DNA from: Sphingomonas_R sp036387535
GTDB taxonomy: Bacteria > Pseudomonadota > Alphaproteobacteria > Sphingomonadales > Sphingomonadaceae
Direction of reading: 5' to 3'
Assembly: GCF_036387535.1 (NCBI RefSeq)
Contig: NZ_DASVTO010000146.1
Location: 1-5,806 of the forward strand
Length of the DNA stretch: 5,806 bases
The position numbers and the translations under genes were made by a program. The notes below the pieces were generated by a model, which had not been told where the DNA came from, did no database searches, and saw only the letters and a program-made list of their open reading frames with translations. Positions 1 to 5,806 of the stretch are shown here, one piece after another. Each line of letters starts with the position of its first letter. The stretch's first letter is position 1.

Positions 1-1456
1 AAAAGGCAAGCTGATGCTCGTCGACATCCTGCAAGCCCGAAAAGATGTCGTCCTTCTGGAATGCCTTGTCGACCAGCTGCGAGTCATACAGGCCGTTCGG
101 TGTTTTGAACGGACCGTAGAAATAATTCATGTAGGACAGCGTGTCGAAACCCGGCGTCGGAATGTCCTGGCGCAGGTGCCGCTTCTGCTTTTCGTAGAAG
201 GCGCCAACGGTCCAGCTGACCGGACCACCCGGCTTCGAAACCAGCCGGGTTTCCAGCATATAGTCCTTCAACTTCTGGTCGATCTGGTAATATTCGGGCG
301 GCAGGGCCAGCGCGATATTCTGATCGTAGGTCGTCGGCGCCTTGAACAGGGGGTAGGTCGTCGTGCTGACCGGCTTGCCCGAATTATAATCCTGAAAGAA
401 ATACCCGATCTGCGGTTCGACGCTGGCATCGAAACCAATCGCGCGATCGGTGTAAGCACCCGTCACCACCAGGCTGGCAAAGCCGAGATTATAGTCCACA
501 CCCAGCGTGTACAGCCGGAACTTGTCGTCGGTTCCCTCCGGCCCGTTGGTCAGGATCGTATAGGATTTCAGGCCATCGAACGCCGCGTTCAGCCCGCGCG
601 CGCGGCTTTGTTCATAGGTGAAGCTGGCATCCACCGTCAGGTCCGGACTGGGGGTCCAGCGCAACGCCGCGCGTCCCTGATAGGTGTTGTTGCGATTGGC
701 ATTGTCCTTGTCGCGCCGCCCGATATTGTCGATGAACCCGCCGTCGCGGCCGACATAGAAATTGCCGCGGAACGCCAGCGTGTCCGACACCAGCGGCACG
801 TTCACCATACCACGGACGTTGAAGCTGGGCTCGCCATGCTGGGTCGTCGCGATACCCGTTTCGACGGAGCCGAACGCCTGCTTCATGTCCGGCTTGGCGG
901 TGACGAAGCGGATGGTGCCGGCCATCGATCCTGCCCCGAACAGCGTACCTTGCGGCCCGCGCAGGATCTCGACCCGTTCCAGGTCATAGACTTTCAGGTC
1001 GGGCGTCTGGCCCTGGACCGAGATCGGGGTATCGTCCAGATAGACCGCGACCAGCGACCGATCGGACGTATCGGACGTGTTGTAGCCGCCGGTCGACAGA
1101 CCGCGCATGTTGAACTTGTTGAACCCCGGCCCGCCTTCCGTGATGGACAGCGACGGCGTGAACTTGGCGAGATCGACCAGATTGCCCTGCCCGGACTTGG
1201 TGATCTGATCGACGTTCACCACCGCCACCGCGATCGGCACATTCTGCAACGATTGCGCGCCCGCCCGGCTGGCGGTGATCACGATATCGGTCAGTTCCGC
1301 GCTGGACGCCTGCGCGGCCGCCACGGGCGGATCGGCCTGCGCCTGTGCCTCGGCCATCCCCGGCATCGCGACCGCGATCGCCGCGGCGGATGTCCACCAG
1401 CGGGCCACCATCCTGGCCCGACCGTGCCTGTTGTTCGCGCGTTCGATTGACTGCAC
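1..1456 (-). CDS. TonB-dependent outer-membrane receptor, N-terminal 485 residues (runs off left edge)
   Basis: This protein should form an outer-membrane beta-barrel closed by a plug, importing a ligand (siderophore, glycan or other large solute) with energy from TonB-ExbBD. I do not know the substrate. The translated minus strand shows an N-terminal signal peptide ending near an AEAQA cleavage site, a TonB-box-like segment DIVITASR at about residues 57-64, and a plug domain to about residue 190. The plug contains NMRG and the family hallmark ERVEILRGPQGTLFG (about 160-174). After that come alternating aromatic/polar beta-strand segments such as RGNFYVGRDGGFIDNIGRR. I chose GTG at 1456 because AAGGGGGG lies 6 nt upstream. 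The alternative ATG at 1411 (15 residues shorter) has no well-placed ribosome-binding site but gives a compact signal peptide. The C-terminal barrel lies outside the window. The gene follows the sulfotransferase gene in the same direction after a 168-nt gap. The family call is firm, the exact start less so. Confidence 0.93.
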   Translation of the reverse strand, partial: MQSIERANNRHGRARMVARWWTSAAAIAVAMPGMAEAQAQADPPVAAAQASSAELTDIVITASRAGAQSLQNVPIAVAVVNVDQITKSGQGNLVDLAKFTPSLSITEGGPGFNKFNMRGLSTGGYNTSDTSDRSLVAVYLDDTPISVQGQTPDLKVYDLERVEILRGPQGTLFGAGSMAGTIRFVTAKPDMKQAFGSVETGIATTQHGEPSFNVRGMVNVPLVSDTLAFRGNFYVGRDGGFIDNIGRRDKDNANRNNTYQGRAALRWTPSPDLTVDASFTYEQSRARGLNAAFDGLKSYTILTNGPEGTDDKFRLYTLGVDYNLGFASLVVTGAYTDRAIGFDASVEPQIGYFFQDYNSGKPVSTTTYPLFKAPTTYDQNIALALPPEYYQIDQKLKDYMLETRLVSKPGGPVSWTVGAFYEKQKRHLRQDIPTPGFDTLSYMNYFYGPFKTPNGLYDSQLVDKAFQKDDIFSGLQDVDEHQLAF

Positions 1457-1462
1457 CGCCCA

Positions 1463-1470
1463 CCCCCCTT
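1463..1470 (-). promoter_or_regulatory. Ribosome-binding site deciding a GTG start for the TonB receptor
   Basis: On the minus strand this reads AAGGGGGG, one mismatch from a good Shine-Dalgarno core, and sits 6 nt before GTG at 1456-1454. The downstream ATG at 1411 is preceded directly by GGCCAGG with essentially no spacer. This is the main reason for preferring the GTG start. Confidence 0.5.
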
Positions 1471-1624
1471 GTCGATCCCGAGACCGTGCCCGTGCCGCCT
1501 ACCGCCGGCGTTATCGCCTGTGCGGTTGGACGGCGCGGCCTTCCGAGTGTGGAGGCTCACCCGAAACGATCGACGCAGGAAACACTATATTGGGATGAAG
1601 CCATGCCATATTGTCATCGGCCGG

Positions 1625-3550
1625 TCATGGCCGCGTCGCCGCCGCGTCATCCAGTGCCGCGATCAGCGGACCGATCCAGGGTTCGTACCGGCGCCACCGA
1701 CCGATCGACGTGCGATACAGCGGCTGGCGCACCTGTTCCGAACTGGCGGTCCGCACCGCGCGGTCGTTGTCGGAAAAGCGCAGGCAGGCGGGATCGAACG
1801 GCAGCCCGACATGATCGAGCAGCCGCCTGGTCTGCCCTTCGAGATCGTCGACCACCCGTTCATAATCGACGCGCAGCACGCGCCCGGGCAGCACGCGATC
1901 ATAATGCCGCGTCAGGTCGACATAGCTGGCATGATGGCGCGCCAGATCGCCCAGATCATAGCTATAGGCCTGCCCCTGCGCAAAGTTCTGCACGAACAGC
2001 GACACGCAGCAATCGCGCGGGTCCCGCCGCACGTCGATGATCCGCGCATCGGGAAGCATCAGGTGGATCAACGGGATGTGCAGGACGTTTCCGGGAAACT
2101 TGTCGATGAACCGGGGCCGGCCGGTTTGCCGCCGCGCACCCGCGCGCGCCAGGTAGCGCGTGCCCAGCACCGTGACATCCTGCGCGGTCAGGCTGCGCAG
2201 GCCCGCCGGATAGCCGGACACGCCGCGCGCGATCGCGGTCACCTCGGGCAGTTCCGACAGACCCTCGATCGCCGGATGCGATGCCAGGATCTGCTCGATC
2301 AGGCTTGATCCCGAGCGCGGCAGCCCGACGATGAAGATCGGCGCCGGGTCGGGGTTCCCCCACCCTGCCCGCGCGGCGAAGAAACCCGTGTCGCCGGTCG
2401 CGATCATCGCCGCGACGAAGGCGTCGTGCGCATCGGCGTCGTGCGGCTCGATAATCCGGCGTACCGCATTGGCGCTGCGATAGCATGCGAACGCCCGCGC
2501 ATCCGCCCCGCGGTCCGACCAGGCCTTGCCCAGCGCGAAGCCGATCTGGGCCCGCGTCGCCGGCGTCAGGTCCGCCCGTTCGGACAACCGGGTCATCGCC
2601 GCCAGGTCTTGGTCGTCGAACGCCGCGGTCTTCAGGTCCGCGATACTTCCATAAGCCTCGCCCAGGGCCGGCATGATCGCCAGCGCGCGGCGATAGGCCG
2701 CGACCGCATCCTCGGGCCGGCCGACGATGCGCAGTCCGTGGCCATGGGCCAGCCAGCCCGCCGCCGCGTCGGGCATCGACGCCACGACAGCGCCGAAATC
2801 CGCCACCGCCTCCGCCGCGCGCCCCAGCCGCAGGCGGATCGCACCGCGCAGCGCGCGCGCCACGATCGCCTTCGGACAGCTATCGACCACCACATCGATC
2901 GCCGTCAGCGCCTCGATATCGCGTTCGGCATGGTGCAACGCCTCCGCCAGGCGATAGCGCGCCGGCGCGTGGGCGGGCGTCCGCTCCACCGCGGGGGTCA
3001 ACAGCGCGGCGACGGCATCATGACGCCCGGTCGCCATGCCCGCATCCGCGACCAGGCACTGTGCAGCGATATCGTTCGCATCCAGGCCATAACGCGCGCT
3101 CAGCCGACCCCGCGCCGCAGGATCGCCGTCCAGCAGGTCCGCAACCATCGCCATCAGCGCCGCGTCCCGCGTCAGTACCGGCCGCGATCCATCCGCGACG
3201 CCCGCCAACATCCGCAGATCGTTCAGGCTGTGCCGTGCCAGCAACGCCGCGTCGTTCAACGCCACCGCCCCTTCCAGCACGGAAATGGCCGCATCCGCAT
3301 CGCCGCGCCCCGCCAGCGCCAGCCCCAGTTCGGCATGGACTCCCCACGCCCGCGGCGCACGCACCGCCAGCGGCTGCAACAAAGCGATCGCGCCGTCCGC
3401 GTCGCCGCATCGCCGCCGCGCCGACGCCAGCAGCAACGTCGCCGTCGCCGAAGAGCCATGCCGCAGCACTGCCTCCGCCAGCCGTGCCGCTGCCGCCGCA
3501 TCCTGCCCCAACAGGGTCCTGGCGGAGGTGAGGGGATCCGGGCCGGTCAT
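1625..3550 (-). CDS. TPR-repeat sulfotransferase family protein
   Basis: A 641-residue protein predicted to transfer sulfate from PAPS to an unknown acceptor. The N-terminal ~400 residues are Ala/Leu-rich paired helices of TPR type, for example AVAAYRRALAIMP (283-294) and ALIVGRPEDA-like turns around 270-290. They probably form a protein-interaction or acceptor-binding solenoid. The C-terminal domain starts at about 403 with the 5'-phosphosulfate loop FIVGLPRSGSSLIEQ (GLPRSGSS at 409-416). It continues with the 3'-phosphate motif RRDPRDCCVSLF (508-519) and ends with the family's SSEQVRQPLYRTSIGRW segment (603-619). There is no signal peptide or membrane segment, so it is probably cytoplasmic. 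The start is uncertain. The frame stays open to 3748, with an ATG at 3631, but that extension looks non-coding and would cover the divergent promoter, so I chose ATG 3550. No strong ribosome-binding site precedes it. In my experience sphingomonad genomes often pair this family with TonB receptor genes, as here. Confidence 0.9.
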   Translation of the reverse strand: MTGPDPLTSARTLLGQDAAAAARLAEAVLRHGSSATATLLLASARRRCGDADGAIALLQPLAVRAPRAWGVHAELGLALAGRGDADAAISVLEGAVALNDAALLARHSLNDLRMLAGVADGSRPVLTRDAALMAMVADLLDGDPAARGRLSARYGLDANDIAAQCLVADAGMATGRHDAVAALLTPAVERTPAHAPARYRLAEALHHAERDIEALTAIDVVVDSCPKAIVARALRGAIRLRLGRAAEAVADFGAVVASMPDAAAGWLAHGHGLRIVGRPEDAVAAYRRALAIMPALGEAYGSIADLKTAAFDDQDLAAMTRLSERADLTPATRAQIGFALGKAWSDRGADARAFACYRSANAVRRIIEPHDADAHDAFVAAMIATGDTGFFAARAGWGNPDPAPIFIVGLPRSGSSLIEQILASHPAIEGLSELPEVTAIARGVSGYPAGLRSLTAQDVTVLGTRYLARAGARRQTGRPRFIDKFPGNVLHIPLIHLMLPDARIIDVRRDPRDCCVSLFVQNFAQGQAYSYDLGDLARHHASYVDLTRHYDRVLPGRVLRVDYERVVDDLEGQTRRLLDHVGLPFDPACLRFSDNDRAVRTASSEQVRQPLYRTSIGRWRRYEPWIGPLIAALDDAAATRP

Positions 3551-3629
3551 GCCGCGATGCTGGCCTGTCCCGCGCCGCGGCTCAAGCCCGTATCGTCCGG
3601 CCCCCGCATCCCGGCCGGTTTGCGAAGCC

Positions 3630-3656
3630 ATGAGGGATGGTGCGCCGCACCGCGTA
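3630..3656 (+). promoter_or_regulatory. Putative ECF sigma promoter for the sensor/anti-sigma/sigma cassette (copy 1)
   Basis: The element is ATGAGGGAT, four unshared bases, then CGCCGCACCGCGTA. It matches the element before copA at 21 of 27 positions, including 14 consecutive bases. Read as an ECF promoter, AGGG (3633-3636) is the -35 core, followed by a 16-nt spacer and CGTA (3653-3656) as the -10 core. Transcription would begin near 3662-3664, leaving a leader of about 20 nt that carries the ribosome-binding site for the ATG at 3685. The likely activator is the ECF sigma factor encoded third in the same cassette, making it autoregulated. The repeat is seen directly. The promoter role is inferred. 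Confidence 0.6.
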
Positions 3657-3668
3657 AGGATGATAGAG

Positions 3669-3674
3669 AAGGAG
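3669..3674 (+). promoter_or_regulatory. Ribosome-binding site favouring ATG 3685 over ATG 3676
   Basis: AAGGAG lies 1 nt before the in-frame ATG at 3676 and 10 nt before the in-frame ATG at 3685. A 1-nt spacing is too short for initiation, so the second ATG is the more likely start and the first codons MDR of the longer frame are probably untranslated. Confidence 0.6.
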
Positions 3675-3684
3675 CATGGACCGC

Positions 3685-3954
3685 ATGGACGATCTCGATG
3701 CCGCGCTCGCGCGATTGGCGGATGCTCCGCTGCCACCGCGGCTCGCAACGCTGCACGCCGATGTCTTCGCCCGCATCGCGGCGCAGCCGCCGGTCCGGGC
3801 CGGGCTTGGGTGGGGCGCGGGGGCGGTGATCGTCGCGCTGATCATGGGCATTGCCGGTGCTGTCATACCGATGGGCGGCGCGTCGGCATCACTTGCGCCG
3901 CTGGGGGCGGATCCCTGGCTGGCGCCATCGACCCTGCTGGCGGGTGCGCCATGA
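3685..3954 (+). CDS. Small single-pass membrane anti-sigma factor, CnrY-like
   Basis: An 89-residue protein with the layout of CnrY, the membrane anti-sigma of the Cupriavidus cobalt-nickel regulator CnrYXH (about 95 residues). It has a cytoplasmic helical segment (MDDLDAALARLADAPLPPRL and following, about 1-40) that would hold the sigma factor. One hydrophobic membrane helix follows (about 44-62, around VIVALIMGIAGAV), then a short periplasmic tail (about 63-89) facing the sensor. There is no zinc-binding HxxxCxxC motif, so it is not a ZAS-type anti-sigma. The stop overlaps the next start as ATGA (3951-3954), implying translational coupling and matched amounts. The assignment rests on size, topology and position before the CnrX-like and ECF sigma genes, because sequence conservation in this family is low. 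If start 3676 is used, the protein has 92 residues. Confidence 0.75.
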   Translation: MDDLDAALARLADAPLPPRLATLHADVFARIAAQPPVRAGLGWGAGAVIVALIMGIAGAVIPMGGASASLAPLGADPWLAPSTLLAGAP

Positions 3955-4391
3955 TCGGGGGTGGCCGGGCGTGGCCGATCGCGGGGGCGGCCTTCGTCGC
4001 GGCGATCGGCGGCGTCTTCATCGGGCGCGCCGTCCTGCCCGCCGCGCCGCGGCCGGGCGCCGCGCTGCATGATCTGGTGCATCACCGGCTGTCGCTCGAC
4101 AGCGCGCAACAGATCGCGCTGGATCGCCTGGAACAGCGTTTCGCCGTCCGGCGCACCGTGCTGGAACGGGAATTGCGGGCCGACAATGCCCGGCTGGCGG
4201 CGGCGATCGCGGCCGAACATGGCAATGGCCCCGGTGTCATCGCCGCGGTCGATCGCAGCCATGCGGCGATGGGCGAACTGCAAAAGGCAACGCTTGCCCA
4301 TGTCTTCGCGATGCGGCAGCTTCTCCGTCCGGATCAGGCGGCGCTGTTCGATCAAGCGGTGGTGAAGGCGCTCACCGACGACGCGCGGTGA
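3951..4391 (+). CDS. Periplasmic heavy-metal sensor, CnrX-like
   Basis: A 146-residue membrane-anchored periplasmic protein (CnrX is about 148). Residues about 8-29 form an N-terminal hydrophobic anchor. The rest is a four-helix-type hairpin fold of the CnrX/Metal_resist group. The sensing residues stand out. His40 and His44 (in LHDLVHHRL), Glu61 (in DRLEQRF), His117 and Met121 (in HVFAM) are spaced 0, 4, 21, 77 and 81. This equals the spacing of the Ni/Co ligands His42, His46, Glu63, His119 and Met123 known for CnrX (recalled, not searched). The expected role is to bind metal in the periplasm and, through the CnrY-like protein, free the sigma factor. Its ATG overlaps the preceding stop (ATGA) and its TGA overlaps the following GTG start (GTGA). 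Further His/Met residues (His45, His90, His104, Met107) could tune metal preference. The family assignment is strong. The physiological metal (Ni, Co, Cu or Zn) is open. Confidence 0.88.
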   Translation: MIGGGRAWPIAGAAFVAAIGGVFIGRAVLPAAPRPGAALHDLVHHRLSLDSAQQIALDRLEQRFAVRRTVLERELRADNARLAAAIAAEHGNGPGVIAAVDRSHAAMGELQKATLAHVFAMRQLLRPDQAALFDQAVVKALTDDAR

Positions 4392-4957
4392 ACGGCGACG
4401 TCCGCACGCTTCCCGATGGTGACCTGGCCGCGCTCGGCGACGCGGGCGGACAGGCCGCCTTTGCGGAAATCATGCGCCGCCACGCACCATCGATCTTCCG
4501 CCTGATCCGCAGTTGCACCGGCGATGCCGAGGAGGCGCTGGACCTGACGCAGGACACGTTCGTCGCGGCGCACCGGGCGCTTGCGCGCTATGATCGCGTC
4601 CGCCCGCTGCGGACCTGGCTGGCGGCCATCGCGCTCAACAAATGCCGCGACTGGGGCCGCAAGCGCGCGGTCCGCCGCTTCCTGACCTTCGCCGGGCCGA
4701 TTGATGACGCCGCGGCCGCGATCGCGGACGATCGGCCTTCGGTGGAGGATGGCGCGGCCGACCGGCAGGAACTTCGCCGCGTCGCGCGGATGATCGCGGC
4801 GCTCCCCACCGCGCTGAAGGAAACGCTGATCCTGCGCACGATCGAGGGGATGAGCCAGAGCGAGACCGCGGCCGTGCTGTCGATCAGCGAGAAGGCCGTC
4901 GAAACCCGCCTGCACCGGGCGCGAAAGGCGCTGTCGGACCGGCTGCACCGCGGATAA
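4388..4957 (+). CDS. ECF-family RNA polymerase sigma factor, CnrH-like
   Basis: A 189-residue two-domain ECF sigma factor (CnrH is about 191) that directs RNA polymerase to its target promoters. Sigma region 2 spans about residues 23-93, with DLTQDTFVAAHRAL (52-65) and the RTWLAAIALNKCRDWGRKR core-binding and -10-recognition stretch (75-93). A flexible Asp/Ala-rich linker follows (about 100-125). Sigma region 4 spans about 128-186, with LPTALKETLILRTIEGMSQ and the helix-turn-helix ETAAVLSISEKAVETRLHRAR that reads the -35 element. The start is GTG at 4388, overlapping the sensor's stop as GTGA. There is no separate ribosome-binding site, so translation is probably coupled. Its stop codon lies inside the promoter-like repeat that precedes copA. 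Expected control is sequestration by the CnrY-like protein until the sensor binds metal. Likely targets are its own cassette and copA. Confidence 0.92.
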   Translation: MNGDVRTLPDGDLAALGDAGGQAAFAEIMRRHAPSIFRLIRSCTGDAEEALDLTQDTFVAAHRALARYDRVRPLRTWLAAIALNKCRDWGRKRAVRRFLTFAGPIDDAAAAIADDRPSVEDGAADRQELRRVARMIAALPTALKETLILRTIEGMSQSETAAVLSISEKAVETRLHRARKALSDRLHRG

Positions 4958-4980
4958 GGGGTCCGTCGCCGCACCGCGTA
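4954..4980 (+). promoter_or_regulatory. Putative ECF sigma promoter for copA (copy 2)
   Basis: The element is ATAAGGGGT, four unshared bases, then CGCCGCACCGCGTA, the second copy of the element found before the cassette. AGGG (4957-4960), a 16-nt spacer and CGTA (4977-4980) repeat the same geometry. It begins at the end of the sigma gene, whose TAA stop is 4955-4957. Transcription would start near 4986-4988, leaving a leader of about 38 nt before the copA ATG at 5025. This would give copA its own sigma-dependent promoter beyond any read-through from the cassette. The promoter role is inferred from the repeat and its position. Confidence 0.6.
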
Positions 4981-5014
4981 TCAAAGTGGGGGCCGTCGAC
5001 GCCGCCATGCCATC

Positions 5015-5019
5015 AGGGA
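5015..5019 (+). promoter_or_regulatory. Ribosome-binding site for copA
   Basis: AGGGA lies 5 nt before ATG 5025. It supports that start over the in-frame GTG at 4986 and ATG at 5007, which lack a comparable site. Starting at 5025 also places the twin-arginine motif close to the N terminus, as expected. Confidence 0.6.
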
Positions 5020-5024
5020 TCATC

Positions 5025-5806
5025 ATGCACCTTCTCGATCGCCGCCACCTGCTGCGCGGTGCCTCGCTTGCCGGAACCGGTATCGCGCTGTCGGCGATCA
5101 TGCCGGCCTGGGCCCGATCCGGGTCGTCCGGCGTCGCGGCCCCGCTGCCGACCGTATCCGGTGACGATATCCGGCTGACCGTCGCGCATCAGCGGATGAT
5201 GATCGACGGCCGCGCCAGCCATGCCATCGGCATCAACGGCAGCGCACCCGCGCCGCTGATCCGCCTGCGCGAGGGGCAGACCGTGCGGCTGCACGTCGAA
5301 AACGGGCTGGACGAGCAGACCTCGCTGCACTGGCATGGCCTGATCGTGCCGTTCCAGATGGACGGCGTGCCCGGCATCTCCTTTCCGGGCATCGCGCCGC
5401 GTACCACCTTCACCTATGAATTTCCGGTCGTTCAGGCGGGCACCTATTGGTATCACAGCCATTCGGGGCTGCAGGAACAGACCGGGCTTTACGGCCCGAT
5501 CATCATCGATCCCAAGGGGACCGATCCGGTGCTGGCGGACCGTGAACATGTCATCCTGCTGTCCGATCACAGCCCGCTGCATCCGCACGCCATCTTCCGT
5601 AAGCTCAAACAGCAGCCCGGCTATTTCAATCGGCAACAGCAGACGGTCGCCGGCATGCTGAACGGCGCGGATCAGCCGGTGGCGGATCGCCTCGCCTGGG
5701 GCGGGATGCGGATGGACCCGACCGACATTGCGGACGTGACCGCGTAGAACTACACCTATCTAGTCAACGGCCACGGTCCGCGCGACAACTGGACCGGCCT
5801 GTTCAC
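5025..5806 (+). pseudogene. copA: Copper-resistance multicopper oxidase CopA, interrupted by an in-frame TAG and cut by the right edge
   Basis: CopA is a Tat-exported periplasmic multicopper oxidase that oxidises and sequesters copper. The visible N-terminal part has a twin-arginine signal (DRRHLLRG, residues 5-12), a hydrophobic stretch and a cleavage region near PAWARS. The first cupredoxin domain carries copper-ligand motifs LHWHG (101-105) and YWYHSHSG (141-148). A CopA-typical RMDPTDIADVT block follows (229-239). Codon 241 is TAG (5745-5747). The same frame then continues without a shift as NYTYLVNGHGPRDNWTGLF, which matches the block that normally follows in CopA. The break is therefore a point nonsense codon, not a frameshift. 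A 240-residue product would lack the later domains and the C-terminal type 1 copper ligands and should be inactive. A sequencing error near a contig end is an equally good explanation, in which case the gene is intact. The family call is firm. The pseudogene status is uncertain. Confidence 0.85.

Noticed and set aside
14..1450. A 478-codon plus-strand open frame across the TonB receptor
   Set aside because: It is antisense to a receptor with clear plug-domain motifs. Its translation is Arg/Gly/His-rich with no recognisable domain, a usual shadow in high-GC DNA.
1584..1617. AT-rich island upstream of the TonB receptor, with TATAGT (1589-1584) and ATGACA (1617-1612) on the minus strand as -10 and -35 boxes
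   Set aside because: The spacer would be 22 nt, too long for a sigma-70 promoter. A promoter may lie here, but I cannot place it.
1618..1633. Hairpin CGGCC-6 nt-GGCCG at the end of the sulfotransferase gene as a terminator
   Set aside because: Only 5 bp of stem, overlapping the stop codon, and no T-tract follows on the minus strand.
3639..3651. Inverted repeat GGTGC-GCC-GCACC as a possible repressor operator
   Set aside because: The copy before copA keeps only the right half, so the conserved unit is the promoter-like 14-mer, not the palindrome. It may be coincidental.
2426..3829. A 467-codon plus-strand open frame opposite the sulfotransferase and running into the Y gene
   Set aside because: The product is Arg/Gln-rich, has no motifs, and spans two unrelated real genes and their control region.
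3285..3950. Long N-terminal extension in frame with the CnrX-like gene
   Set aside because: The frame is open upstream, but this stretch is antisense to the sulfotransferase and out of frame with the Y gene. ATG 3951 gives the right family length and a membrane anchor at the N terminus.
5745..5747. TAG as a programmed pyrrolysine or read-through codon
   Set aside because: Nothing in the surrounding sequence suggests recoding and this bacterial group is not known for it. A point mutation or sequencing error is simpler.

Overview
The window comes from a GC-rich alphaproteobacterium, most likely a sphingomonad. This is inferred from the strong G/C third-position bias, a large TonB-dependent receptor next to a TPR-sulfotransferase, and CopA-type copper oxidase sequence. 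No rRNA or other marker is present, so genus-level placement is tentative. Both edges cut through genes.

Left part (minus strand, 1-3550): the first 485 codons of a TonB-dependent outer-membrane receptor run off the left edge. Upstream of it in the same direction is a complete 641-residue protein with TPR-like helical repeats and a C-terminal PAPS-type sulfotransferase domain. The long plus-strand open frames across this part are antisense shadows caused by high GC.

Right part (plus strand, 3685-5806): a tightly coupled three-gene cassette reads as a CnrYXH-type transmembrane sigma-factor circuit. It encodes a small single-pass membrane protein (anti-sigma, CnrY-like), a membrane-anchored periplasmic metal sensor (CnrX-like) and an ECF sigma factor (CnrH-like). 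The genes overlap through ATGA and GTGA junctions. The sensor keeps all five metal ligands of CnrX (His, His, Glu, His, Met) at the same spacing. Directly downstream is copA, a Tat-exported periplasmic multicopper oxidase. It carries an in-frame TAG at 5745-5747, although homologous sequence continues in the same frame to the right edge.

The two parts are divergent around 3551-3684. The most notable unlisted signal is a repeated promoter-like element, ATRAGGGRT, 4 nt, then an identical 14-mer ending in CGTA. It occurs once before the cassette and once before copA, with the AGGG/16 nt/CGTA geometry expected of an ECF promoter. The inferred model is that periplasmic metal binding to the X protein relieves Y, releasing the sigma factor. 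The sigma factor then drives its own cassette and copA. The unusual point is a nickel/cobalt-type sensor site wired to a copper-detoxification oxidase.
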